From Symsagittifera roscoffensis (Eukaryota; Xenacoelomorpha; Acoela; Convolutidae), in NCBI RefSeq assembly GCF_963678635.1, contig NC_087067.1, forward strand, positions 30,108,401 to 30,172,400: a stretch of 64,000 nucleotides of DNA. The letters are read 5' to 3'. Positions 32,601 through 42,500 of the stretch are shown piece after piece. A program made the translations under genes and the position numbers. How positions within the stretch are numbered: the stretch's first letter is position 1; each line of letters begins with the position of its first letter. The notes below the pieces were generated by a model, which had not been told where the DNA came from, ran no database searches, and was given only the letters and a program-made list of their open reading frames with translations.

Positions 32601-35600
32601 TGACTGTCACCGAGAGAACAGAGAAGAGGCCAGTGTCCATTCGCAGCCGAGGCGTTGAACGGGATTGCAGGTCGATCGTCAATCAGCTGGTGACCTCGAT
32701 GCCGAAAGAAGTATTGTTGAGAACTTCGTTCACTGAATATGGAACATCGAATCAAAACCAAGCTACTGAGGAAGTCAGGATCAAGTCGAAATCTAGCTTC
32801 ACGAGGAGAGTGCACTTCACGGATGCAAAAGAGGAATACGAGCCAAGCCCAGATTGTTCGTCCCTGGACGAGACAATGTCCGGGGAGTCTGACACCTTCG
32901 ATCCAGTCAAGGACGACTTGTCTGAGAAGTCAAACGCCTTTGAGCCCGTGCAGGACAACTTGTCCGGGGAGAGGTTGACTAGACTACCTAGGGACAGAAT
33001 TTTGTCCGGGGAGTCGGGTTCAAGGCGACCGATGGACAGAGTTTTGTCCGGGGAGTCGAGAAACATCTCAAACAACTTGGAATATGATGTTGGAGAATCG
33101 GTCGACTCAAGTGCTGATTCGGGACCCCAGTCCGGGGACAACACGTCTGAAACAACTTCCAATTCCGACATGTCAGAGATTGCGATCCACTCCTTATTGG
33201 TAGACTGGAAGCAGCGTGGGCTGGACCGGGAAATACATCAGGATCCAGACAGAGACAGATACACCTCAGATGAAGAGGGCACTGTGGTAGACAATGCCGC
33301 AGAAGAGCTCGAACTGATAGCAGTTTCAAAACGCCCAACCAGATTGCTGCCACATGGTACGGTCGTCCGTACCAATCTGGAACCATCTGTGCAAGAAGCG
33401 ACGCCTTTGAAAAAGATATGGTGTGTCAAGTTGATGGACGATGCTCATGCTCCGGAGATAATGAGTGGGCAAATGAACGTGGTGAAGACGTATTTGAAAG
33501 CCAGGTACAGGCTGTCGGATCTCCTGAGGGCTCAACGAAATGATAGAATGACGAGCAGTCTGAAAAGATGGATCGAGAATGGAGCACCTGACAAGGGAGA
33601 CTTGGAAGAAGACAGCTACAAAATCCTGAAGCAGTTTTACCTGAAGAGAAAAGACTTGTTGTACCTGAATAAGGACGGAATCGTAGCCTGTAAGCGCAAG
33701 GAGGAGGACAAGGTCCTTTATAAATACAACTCAATAGTGTTACCACAGTTGTACCAGACTGAGTTGCTCTTTCGCTCACATGATCAGATGGGACATCAAG
33801 GCGTGGACAAAGTGTATAACAGGATACAAAAACGATTCGAATGGCCGGGGTTGAAGAAGGCTTGTGAGAAATGGATAGCCGCATGCCTGTCTTGTCAACA
33901 GGCAAAGGATCCCAGGAAACTAAGGTTCCCCCTACAGTCAATAGAATCGTCAGGTTTCAACGAAGTGGTGCAAATTGATCACCAGAAAATCTGCATGACA
34001 GCAACGGGCTATAATCAGGTGCTGGTAATGATCGACCATTTTACGAAGTATGCGGAGGCGGCACCCTGCATGACAGCATCGGCAGAAGAAACGTGCGATC
34101 ATTTGATAAACGTGTGGATAGCAAGGCATGGCTGCCCCATCACGTTCCAATCTGACAATGGCAAAGCATTCGTAGGTGATCTCACGAAAGAGTTAATGAA
34201 AAGGTCGCAGGTAGCGCAGGCCCACTCGACCACTTATCACCCGCAAACGAATGGCCTAGTCGAGAGGCAGAATCGCACACTGGTATCCATGTTGAGAGTC
34301 TACTGCTCACGCTACATGGATGACTGGGACAAGCACTTACCGCAAGTGATGGGTGCTTACAACAGCACGGAGCATTCCACCACGGGAATAAGTCCGCATA
34401 TGATGCTGACGGGTCATGAAAAAGCACTCCCGTTAACGTTCTTCTACCCTGAATATGAAGGGAAGAGGACAGCACCGCAAACGTACGTGCGGGACGTTAT
34501 TAGAAGACAACAGGACCTCAATGACTTATGCAGGAGGAATACGCAACAGGCGCAAATTAGACAAAAAAGGAGGTTTGATAAAAGAACAGCCGATGCAAAA
34601 GCCTACTCAGTTGGCGATTATGTCTGGGTGTTCCAGGAAGTGGTTCCACCAAAAGGAACCAAGAAACTATTAAAGAAATGGCGTGGTCCATTTCAAATAA
34701 CAGAGGTGCATCAAGGAGGTCGTTTTTATCGGCTGAGCACCGGAAGAGCGGCTCATTACGAGAATATCAAACCACACAACGCCTCGTCCGAGGATTGGTG
34801 CATCCCAGCGGACATGCAAGAGGGAGACTATTTAATAGTGGATCCTGCTTGTGAAGTGAATGAAAGGGGTACTCGCGACAAGAACGACGGCAATGAGATG
34901 GTGGACAATTGTGATCTACCACTGGATCTCGAGTTGACTGAGCGAGTAGAGGTGGACGATGAAACTCTACCCTATGCCGAAGAAGACTGGGATTGCCCGG
35001 AACAAACCGAAATTGACAAAGGAATACAGCCTGACTTTCCGCTCACTATGGAGACACGCCAAAGTAAGAGGGGAAAAAACCAGAAGAAATACAATCCGTA
35101 TGGCGAGGACTTCGTTGTAGACCGGATAGTAGTGAGTGATGTCATAGACTCGCTGGTGGGGCTGGACGAAGTAGCGATGCTAGAAGAAATCGACCTTGTG
35201 AACGATATGGATCAAGATTGGATCGACGATCGATCAGAACCGGAAGTGGAGTTCGAACCAGAAGCGGAACAGACACATGAGCAAGAACTAACAAACTTGC
35301 GCGTGCTCGAATGGCTCCACGATCTGCCGACAGATCCAAAAGAGACGATCCTGACGATTCAGGACGTCGACAGAGACGGCGTCAAATACATCAGTCATGA
35401 CAATACCGAGTCCAACTGGGTCGCCCCAGATGGTCCTCTACGTGTTCCACAATCCAACCTCGGTCTCCTAGACTTTGGGCGATCGACGGGGACGTCGATG
35501 GATATTTTTGTCCGGGGAGTGGGGGTAGGACTCACCCACACCGAAAATCTCATAATAAAAAAATTGAAATCGGCAAGGGAAACCGGAGAACTAGAGACAG

Positions 35601-36127
35601 AGGGCGAGAATGCTAAGAAACCACCTTTTGGACGAATCTTTGAATCGTATTTTGATCTCCCGAACCACTATTCGAACAATATCGTTATAACGGACAGCGA
35701 TTTCATACTCACGGAACGCACGTGCGCCATAGCGATAACTGCGGACGTAAGCTTCAAAACAGCACTAGCGGCCGACTTTAAAAGAGAGTACAAGAATATC
35801 GAGTTTTTGTGGAAACAGAGGCCGGGTGTAGGAGGAATGATAGCGTTGCCCCCTGTTGCATCACAGATACCAGGGAAATATTTGTGTTTTTTGATTACGA
35901 AAGCTACTGATAGGCAACACGTGAATCCGGAGAGCTTGGTATTGGCCTTGACTCGACTTAGGGATTTCCTGGTTGAGAGAGGTGTGACCTCTCTCTCGTT
36001 GCCAGTTTATGATCCCAATAGGGGAAAGCTACATCCGAGAGAGTTGTATGCTCTTGTGCATGTGATATTTTCAGAGACTGACATAGAGGTTTACTTACAT
36101 AAAAAATACTATCTGAGCATATGCTAA
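26645..36127 (+). CDS. gag-pol: Element A gag-pol polyprotein with macrodomain-like C-terminus (3160 aa)
   Basis: The first ATG of the frame is at 26645; the homologous B start agrees. Gag: coiled coil ~300-430, capsid region ~530-685, CCHC knuckles at 741 and 793. Protease: LLDTGA with D1103 and later ILGRDF. RT: YVDD with D1590/D1591. RNase H: DTDAS, E in PKAEMFA, RVDNRA and HQNADSL, ~1735-1860. Integrase: HX4H/CX2C finger, core D2445, D2504, E2540 (D-X35-E) and a GPY/F-like KKWRGPF near 2680. These copy the RNA and insert the DNA. An extra ~480 residues follow: an acidic stretch and, from ~3016, a region like TARG1-type macrodomains (TARG1 removes ADP-ribose), keeping L-I-T-K but apparently not the catalytic Asp loop. 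All in one frame with no stop, so gag/pol ratio must be set otherwise. Confidence 0.95.
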   Translation: MQRRDSLGSTTKIPRLSKGSTRKFRTRRSQTSYSSASDAFAEDESTKGQPDLSVIEMRLRSEKNLDGNQGRSAEAEPASETPVDPFDEGERTLIRPDFEPDGVLEREEVERTEETSERSEVEPREEVLYRGMSRSETKSYKWRKEPSHLTSAHSSLAKQSNNAMMSSMSPGEEQTFSKAKKSWKSLYDERMASLPTVGLTSRDDYPEITHPDVNFTPCPRNDMSRGASSASPTRPMSDGITMGASSTFDRLMTSMHKQKGGASSSTRLQPQLTSSSLGLTPPLGAAGDISDMFAGVMNGLDELRRDMTKRIDQVDERAHHGRENLKDELTHVKSQARFDQAQLIRDTDQCLAESLAQANKESEEREARMTREIERLLNDHDNTYAQTMTGLERRLDAKSDLMMRKLDAILNGNNWQEHSNSRERSRHANVGDGAGNSARAQQGSRTNYEHRNKERPRAAPQRPGWTNPVPPEADATPETRLPTVPQVSSVPDLTTVSQDTTMYASMFEPLNRSLETFITKLSKSTERGERSRRTLKKPKSYKDESDGCIDTWIEVMKLHFEEENLSKKQECSALTSNLEGTALNCVMAKRANERDSARKIFDILLNRFGSGVQGHQAMVKFEKRRQRDEESIDKFLDDLELLRRRSNPDERISERNLAIASKFMDGVRSEELKTMLATHFTLSLDQVPTPDDLRMKSREYLLIKPRAQNRYSNYGNYSGTNTGANSSWYKPRDDMDKRRSCANCGSMDHHVSACSAYKQNMKAIGYFLEDADATDEDHEEYVRGLIMKYGPRCFFCNLEGHFKSDCTQFWDAVADVKHPRHEEALSGVKASRARLMNEAESRRKETTPSTFTTKKVKTWPDKGVASNLETESSSPLKVDYGLAARTALQNVKQDLATKEVEQWVRSELESTDLRESLNVLSKTTRAEDEKEPKKQGLKLNVISGKTFGMTKAGTKIMSIISVAGHQVVKNLSEPSEITLVHLDIYADYLKQKDPKLDSRAVRALLTTGGPRLMKVDGHYIDVHGPYPILMNVDGINIYTKAHITDANDQVGRICIGQEELKVRRIGHNAMLEQDAVHIGCEADLAAHVLDVQGRQLSVKGLLDTGAVVSVMPVKTWTDMGFERSDLIPTNIRLAAANQGAIYVTGRTPIISLQLGGRHLWMSFLVVENLDESDQFILGRDFVRNFDVTIDLNDGLIRIRDPERKYEKRPLNKILINQAKVPIFLDRKVRLKPNQAVIATFRMRNLNELSNDRQVCLVPNPNSKSSAILGRSFSLTQSGLCVSVLLNTEATTVTIQRGKKLGYALPLNTDFLSVENLKKFDVTKCPLHANQECIMKRVIELKSSRKLFSMKSETDDGLSSCSNFPERPTEAELAANRPVLPEIEHLKGKVSDKELDSLRAVLNRNADVFSKHKADIGCCNFVEHEIEIEEGSVPHREGARRMTPNKSEACRKEIEMLMEYDMIEPSKSPWACGVVMAKKKGGQLRFCCDFRYLNAVTIKDAYPIPRIDESLSKLGDAKFFTTLDLGSAFWQVPLRKQDREKTGFACELGLFQWKRMPFGLCNATATFQRLMAQALTSVTKKYGNLIMCYVDDVVIATPTLEDHIERLEEVFSCMKQAGLKCKPSKCEILKDSIKYLGRLVDKHGVRPDPEAVEAVLTWKAPKTDTQLMSFLGFANYYREFIKGYADKIYPMQKLMRNKGKKFTWTDEAQVSFENIKRELCEAPVLGMPTEKGMFVLDTDASVVAISGILHQEQEWNGRTVLRPIAYGSKVLSDTEMKYGAPKAEMFAVITFVEKYRAYLGSAPFKLRVDNRALAWLKTYSMDQSYIGRWIVRLDGYHMIIEHRTRDKHQNADSLSKKTEFYERLEEKQANQSEIKDGFSFLDKETYDELPLTRWLDKSGHPIPGHPDLPVETAAEIKLLARGEPVPLDLLVRSNLVQQELTRLGINSIALLNKTVNVAPDVMGKLRDLLDREVDRHDREWRETMQRLTVTERTEKRPVSIRSRGVERDCRSIVNQLVTSMPKEVLLRTSFTEYGTSNQNQATEEVRIKSKSSFTRRVHFTDAKEEYEPSPDCSSLDETMSGESDTFDPVKDDLSEKSNAFEPVQDNLSGERLTRLPRDRILSGESGSRRPMDRVLSGESRNISNNLEYDVGESVDSSADSGPQSGDNTSETTSNSDMSEIAIHSLLVDWKQRGLDREIHQDPDRDRYTSDEEGTVVDNAAEELELIAVSKRPTRLLPHGTVVRTNLEPSVQEATPLKKIWCVKLMDDAHAPEIMSGQMNVVKTYLKARYRLSDLLRAQRNDRMTSSLKRWIENGAPDKGDLEEDSYKILKQFYLKRKDLLYLNKDGIVACKRKEEDKVLYKYNSIVLPQLYQTELLFRSHDQMGHQGVDKVYNRIQKRFEWPGLKKACEKWIAACLSCQQAKDPRKLRFPLQSIESSGFNEVVQIDHQKICMTATGYNQVLVMIDHFTKYAEAAPCMTASAEETCDHLINVWIARHGCPITFQSDNGKAFVGDLTKELMKRSQVAQAHSTTYHPQTNGLVERQNRTLVSMLRVYCSRYMDDWDKHLPQVMGAYNSTEHSTTGISPHMMLTGHEKALPLTFFYPEYEGKRTAPQTYVRDVIRRQQDLNDLCRRNTQQAQIRQKRRFDKRTADAKAYSVGDYVWVFQEVVPPKGTKKLLKKWRGPFQITEVHQGGRFYRLSTGRAAHYENIKPHNASSEDWCIPADMQEGDYLIVDPACEVNERGTRDKNDGNEMVDNCDLPLDLELTERVEVDDETLPYAEEDWDCPEQTEIDKGIQPDFPLTMETRQSKRGKNQKKYNPYGEDFVVDRIVVSDVIDSLVGLDEVAMLEEIDLVNDMDQDWIDDRSEPEVEFEPEAEQTHEQELTNLRVLEWLHDLPTDPKETILTIQDVDRDGVKYISHDNTESNWVAPDGPLRVPQSNLGLLDFGRSTGTSMDIFVRGVGVGLTHTENLIIKKLKSARETGELETEGENAKKPPFGRIFESYFDLPNHYSNNIVITDSDFILTERTCAIAITADVSFKTALAADFKREYKNIEFLWKQRPGVGGMIALPPVASQIPGKYLCFLITKATDRQHVNPESLVLALTRLRDFLVERGVTSLSLPVYDPNRGKLHPRELYALVHVIFSETDIEVYLHKKYYLSIC
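32877..33141 (+). repeat. Internal polypurine-type motifs TTGTCCGGGGAGT (A, cluster)
   Basis: Copies start at 32877, 32960, 33001 and 33042, with a partial at 33130. In this frame they encode Met/Leu-Ser-Gly-Glu. They lie in the poorly conserved linker between RNase H and integrase. The same 13-14 bases touch the 3' LTR at 46170-46183. Confidence 0.8.
35480..35577 (+). promoter_or_regulatory. Nucleotide-conserved block with TTTTTGTCCGGGGAGT (A)
   Basis: The polypurine-type motif (35505-35520) continues as GGGGGTAGGACT. Here it is read in another frame (I-F-V-R-G-V-G). Over about 60 bp A and B differ at only three or four positions, mostly silent, although flanking codons are strongly diverged. 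This suggests a cis-acting role such as a central polypurine tract. Confidence 0.65.
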
Positions 36128-36568
36128 GAATTGCGCTCGGCGATAAGTGGTTTTTATTAAGTTGCTCGATAAGAATTAGAGTCAAGTTTTAGATTAGGTT
36201 AGGTCTTAGGTACAGTATTAGGGATTAGGTTTTTATGTGATGTTTATGTGATGTTCATGTTATGTTATTGTGATGTTATGTTTTATGTTAGTGTCATAAA
36301 AGACCTGGGGCACCCCAGGTCATCAAGGTGACAGCGTACATTCATGCTACTCTGACGAAAGTAAAGGTGGACGATCCACCTTGGTGCTAAAATTTTAAAT
36401 CAGAATTGAAAAAGAGAATTTCAATGGAGAGTTTTAGAGAATTGATTGATGTTGCATCTTAAAATGATGATTCTAAGTCGCGACCTGTCTTTTAGATCTT
36501 GATTGATCGGAAATTGTTTACTGACACTGAATCAGAAGAGATTACACGAAGAATCAACACGAAAAGAA
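36128..36568 (+). other. Spacer between gag-pol and ORF2 (A)
   Basis: It begins with a TTATGTGATG-rich simple stretch (36233-36291), then a perfect hairpin GACCTGGG-GCAC-CCCAGGTC (36302-36321) and a second, AAGGTGGA-CGA-TCCACCTT (36364-36382). B has at the matching place TTTGGA-CTG-TCCAA (54073-54086), a changed but still paired stem. B's spacer (53907-54312) also starts with a TTATGT-rich stretch. Confidence 0.6.
36484..36495 (+). promoter_or_regulatory. Putative splice acceptor before A ORF2
   Basis: CTGTCTTTTAG/ATCTTGATTGATC, 73 nt before the ORF2 ATG. B has TTTCTTTTCTAG/ATCCTGATTGATC 76 nt before its ATG. Conservation of the pyrimidine-AG and the following bases suggests that ORF2 is made from a spliced message, as env is in retroviruses. 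The donor was not identified. Confidence 0.5.
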
Positions 36569-39500
36569 ATGGGAGATACTAACGAACTCATGGAATTCCT
36601 CTCAGCGAGTCTAGGAGCGACTCTAGACGAGATCTATCAGCGGCTGATCGATTGTGACTTCACACGAGAAGACCCGGGGTTGGCGATGTTTGTGGTCGCA
36701 CTCCTCAATGCACTGGGAAGAGAGGGTCGAGGGAATCGCCCTACGGAAGTAGTGTTGATGTTGGCCTTCGGTGAGTCCGGGACCGCCGAGAGAGGCCGAA
36801 ACCGATTGATGAGATGGAGGCGCGGAGAAATGTCCGGCCACGACCTGGCTCGTGAGCCGGGACTAGGCGAGCAAAGGGACCACCGGCTAGGTGAAATGCC
36901 CTTACCTGTCCAACCTGCGCAGCCATTAATCGGAGCGAAGAGACAGCGTGATGGGCCAGGCCCGTCACACTCGGTCGACTCTCCAACAGCTGCTCCTCCC
37001 CTGAAGAGAGTGAGAGTGAGCGAGATAGAGATCCAGACGTCGGAAACGATTGAAACACTGGAGAAGAAGGAGAGGGACCAGAGTGAGCTGTGTGCCAAAC
37101 TTCAGGAGTACAGGACCATAGCTCGGGAGAGAGACGAATGGAAAAAGAAATTCGAAGATCTGCAGGTGGCCTACAAGGAGGATGAGATAAAGCACCTGAA
37201 GGAGCTGTATATGGCGAAGGTGAGCCAAGTGTCACCGGAAATCCTGGCGAGCATGAGGTCCTCGGAGGGATCTAACGACACACGCCCCAGGACAACCGCG
37301 CAGGAGCTGTGCGCATCGAGAGGACCTGAGGTTCTGGATTTGCATGCATCAAAGGGGCACGAGGCTCCTCAGCAGACACGACCGTCTGCTTCGAGTCAGA
37401 GGTTCACGATACCAGACCCTTCTGACACCTATCTAGCTCCTCAATTTCAGGAATCATTTAACCAAGTGGCCAGAGCCGCGATGAATGAGATCAACAGAGG
37501 CACTGAACGGACACTGGCTAGGATCGTTCCTTCCCAGCGTCGTGATCATTCATCAGATGGCTCTGAGCGGGCAACCCGCACGATAGCGTGCTCTGCGCCT
37601 GGTGGAGTCTTCAAGAAGTCTCGCGTGGTAGATATCAGGAAGAACCTGATGACACGTCATCAGTTCACGCAAGTGCCAGCCGAGCATCCTCGAGCCTGCT
37701 TGAACGACATGAGCTGGAACCCCGCCACGAGCGACCAAGTGATTCCCCCAGGGAGTCGCCATTTGATCATTGGAGACAGTCTGGTGAGAGATCTGAATGA
37801 GATCTCCGTCTATGGCCAGACTACCACTCTGTCCTTTGGAGGAGCCTCAGTGGCTCAAGTGATCAAAATGATGGAGTTCCAGGGCGAGGATCGTCTGGAT
37901 ACATTGATAATAATGCTGGGGACTAATGACGTCTCGAGAGCCCCCGTAACCCCAGAGAACAAGTGGGAACCTCTGTTGGTGTGTCTGTTGAATGAATTGA
38001 AGGAAAAGTATAGACCCAGGCTCGTGATCCTGTGTACGATACCGCCAAATCCTTTGGTGGGTACTACAGCTGCGGATTTTATGAATGGCAACGTAACGCG
38101 GTGGAATGAAATGACCCGCAATCTGGTGAGGAACAATCCTGGCGAGTTGCGACTCCTGGATCTTGAAAACATGCTACGTATGACTGATCACATCGAGCTC
38201 ACCAGAGATGGAGTGCACTTCAATAGCCAACGAGGGAGACATTGGATCAACGATGTGTTTCAAACGCAGTTGAGAGAAGTGGAGCAAGAATTAAGGGCGA
38301 CCGGTTCTTTGGCTCGGACCAATTCGACCGGAGGGAGTAGAGTAAGGGCAACCGTGCCCGAATCCCTCGCCAACCGCCTAGGGCCCTTGGCAACGGAGAC
38401 GGTTGGAGCCGTAACCGTCGCTCCTAGCTCAAATGTGAGAGACAGGCTGGGGACTGCCCCTCCTCCCAGGCCGCAATCGATTGGAAGCCGACTCGGCAGA
38501 TCGGTGGAACAGAGTAATAGAAACAACTCCCAGACCGCGTCTAGGAGGAATGATTCGCCTGCCACGACGAATCCTGCTTCGACGGCAGGATCGTCGACAA
38601 GCACCGTGCCAGCGGAGGGAATTGAATCCGGCAGCAGGTTGCTTTGGAATAGTTCAGATCCTAGCCATTGGGGTCAGTATAAGACGGACATGTCGGCGAA
38701 GTTGAACATGAATACCCTGACGTGTCGGGAAGATGTGATGAGAATGACTGGCGGTGAAAGTCCCACAGTGTCGCGACTTTATCGGATACCGGGCGTGGAT
38801 TGGCTGCTAGCAGAGCAGGAGAAATTCAGCTCCTCGACCTCACTCCGACATGCGGACTTGGATGGATTGCCTCATGACAACACCTTTGGACCGCTAAACA
38901 CCCGGTCGCTCACCGACGTTAGAGATAGGGCCCGGGAAAGGACACCACCAGTGCGCAAAGGCAAGTTTCAGACGGAGAACAAACCCAGCAACAAGCATCA
39001 CAAGATGTTTAGACAATTCTCTAAGCCACCCGGTCAGACGCCGGGCGAGTATTCTAGGGATTATCCCCGAACCACAACAGTGTTTGGAGACGACAAGAGA
39101 TATGGGAATCTGAAGGCCCCAGTAGGTGATGGCCTTTTTGCAGCGTATGATCCCTTGGACATGAAGGCTGCCAAGTATCTGGTTGTGGCCGGCTCCGATT
39201 ATCTCTATACACCCCGTTCTCTATTCTGGCCTGATGTGATTTTCTTAACGGCGCCTAAGCTGGACTGGGGACAGGCGATAGGCATGATGATAAGTGTACG
39301 GAGAGTGGTCAGCATGGAGCCGCAGGTGATAGTGGTTGCAGGCGCGAATGATCATCTACAAAGCAGAGGCCTATTGTCACGTCTGACGGATGGATCGATC
39401 CCGAGTAACGAAGTTATAGGGGAAGCGATCATGACACTGCTCTCGGCGATGGCCGAGGTAGAGGCAGCAGCAAGACAACGGTTCACCATGAATGTGGTGA

Positions 39501-42500
39501 AGGTGATCTTTGTATTGTCACCAGGCTACGCTGCGTTGCCTGAACCCCTTCAATTTGTGTACACGATGGTCACGACGATAGCGGAGGGGATATATAATGT
39601 GATAATTCCTGCCCCAAACAGAGTGGTGGACCCGGACAATTATTATCCGCACCGATCTGAGCTCCCCGCTGTTTGGTCTGACATCTCGAATGCCATACAG
39701 GGACTCAGAGATTGCAGCACAACTCGGCTGGTGCTAGACGAAGTTCTGGGGTTGGAGCTGTCCAACTTCGCGAGATTATTGAAGCTAAGACCAGGGGTAG
39801 GTGACGATCATCTGTTAGTACAACAGGTGGCTGATGATCTCTGGTTCAGGCAGATGGATCATCAAGAGAACGAGCAGGGAAGGATGATCAGGAAGAACAT
39901 GACGTCAGCAGAAGAGGACCTCATGGCAATGGCTTTGCGTACGAAGCCACACAACAACATATGGTTGTATCTGTCACCGAGGCTGTGCACCTTGGGTGAA
40001 GACGCGTTTGAGCATGCGCCGGCGATAATTAAAGAGATACACGCGTATTTGAAGAGTCTACTTGATGCCCGGGAGTTGGCTGGAGGCAAGATGTTGAAGC
40101 TGATGCAAGACGTGAATACGATGTCGCTGGACAAGTTCCAAGCGGACGTGCTGGCCACGAAAGCACAGTACGAACGATCGGATGCTATCTTGGGCGGAAT
40201 GGGAGTGGGGTGGACGCCATCTTTCCTATCGACGTGCTACCCGAGGGCATCTAGGAACCTGATCGCAAGTTTTGTCAAAGACATCAGGAAGTTGTCAATT
40301 GGCCTGGTGTTAGCCTTATACGTGACATTTGGTCATGAAAACTTTGTGAAAGGACCGGCAAACCTCTTTACCCAAGCGTTGGCCGATTTGAGGTTGGATG
40401 GACTCTTGACCCTGATTGCCATGACCTATGGTCGGCTGGGAGACTTGCTTGTGCTATTGCGTTACCCTGAACAACTGCAGGGACCCAGTCGTGAGTTCAA
40501 TGCACAGTTGGAAACCGCCTCGCTCAGGAAGATGAAAGACTGGAGGACTCTCCTACTTCAATACCTCCTGCAACAGAACAGAAGCGTAACAGGAGAGGAC
40601 AAAGTGGCGACGAACGCAAGCGAATGCAAACAGTATTGTGGCATGCCCTTATTAACAGACTTAGCTGTCATGATGCGGATTGATCCGTTGGCTCTGGTCC
40701 ACGGACTAAGGGAATTCGTCACAGTGGTTTATGGACCGGTGATGTCCTTTGCGTTCCCGGATGTACAAGTTAAAGCGTACAGGAATTCAGTGTTGTACGT
40801 CAACCTGGTCTCAGTAGTGGATTGTTCAGTGCTGAATTGGGTAGAGCAGAGTGAACTGAGAAAGCTGGCTAGCGATGATAGGCTGTTCGGAAGAATAGCA
40901 GAGCCAGGTTGGGTGTTGATGGATTTCAACAACCACTTCAAATGCCGAATGGGTCGTGAGGATCTGTCCCACATCCAGTTCAACCCAAAACTCTGGAATC
41001 TGAGACCAGTGGTGAAAGATACAGGAGAGGCTGTGGGAGTACCTCAATTGCCGGGAGCCTATGCCCATGCAAAAGAAAATCAACAGACATGGCTTCCTGG
41101 GTCCAGGCCGCTGCCGGACCAATGCCATCGATATCCACCGATAAGGAGGATGTTGTTGGGAGTCACATCTCCCATCATTGCCCCTCGTATCGGAGCGGCT
41201 CGTGACGCGGAGAAGAGAATGCAGAAGTGGAGTGGAGGGATGGAGCCGCGCTTCATCAGCTGGAACGTCGCTGCCGCGCACACGTTCGACTTCTCATTTC
41301 CTGATGCCTGGAGCAGGAAGAAGATCAAAGCACTACCCTCCAGGAGACCAGAGGTCTCGGCTGAAACGTGGAATGAAGTGTATTCTTCCGCGGACGACTT
41401 ATCAAGACTGAAGTGGTCAGGAGAAGCGAAGGTGGTGATGCTGGAGGTGGCAAGTGAGAGCAGAGGTGGCTCATATGTAACGATAGAGGACCTGGCCCCA
41501 CATGGTGAGGAGTTAGTAGAGTTCCTGGTCGATGATGAGTTGTTTTATCATGCAGGAGATATGGCCGTACCGGCTCGGCCGGATTCGGGCGCAGACGCAC
41601 GACAAGGACCCTCGGGACCTAGGCCGAAACCTGATGCGGACGACGATGAATTGATGGATCAGGACGATAACGATGAAGGGACCGGAAGCAAGACGGAGAA
41701 ATCGGGAGAGACCGATCTAGGAGCGTTGGAAAGGGACTTGCTAGAGTACCGGTTCAGCGAAGATGACGATGGGGAAGTCGATGGGAGTCTATTGTTGATG
41801 GCACCATCGTCCTTCATGTCTCCTACAAAGGAGGCGTCAGCCGATCTATCTCCGATAGACCCAATAAGCCAGGCTAGAGAGTGCCGAAGCAGGGATCCAC
41901 AGAAGCTGCTTTATGAATCGCCAAGGAGGAGGAAAATCGAAGAGTCTATGAAGATATCGTTCCTCAGCACATTACCAGAAGAAGAATGGGAAAGATATCA
42001 AATGGAGTTGGAAGGCAAGACAGGAGCAATCTGGAGTCGAGTAAACTTCATGGAGAAATCTTGGGACGTGATAAGGCGATATGGGACGCAGTCCATAATG
42101 AAGGTGGGATTGAACCAACCCATCATGCGTGAGGTCCTGGAGAAAATAGTGAGCTCCATGGAGTCGGAAGTTCTGACCGAGTCAGTAACAGAAGACAGTG
42201 CCGATGATCAGCATGTTGCAAAGAAATTACCTGTCAGACGAGCCAGGAAAGGGCTGAAGCGACTAAAAGGGAGGACAGGAAGTCGAGCCATGAACCCGAA
42301 AGTGGTGAAGTCAAGAGCCAACGCAGTGGTGACCTCTTTAGCGAGCGCAGGTCGCTCAGGCGAGAGCGGGCAGGGAGATACTACAACGCTGACAGGGGGA
42401 GAAAAAGAGAATCTGATACCCCCTATGCTCTTGGCAGGTCTGACCGTGACCGCCACAAGGTCGAAGAAGACGGCGCGAACCCTGGCAGACACCAAGTTAG

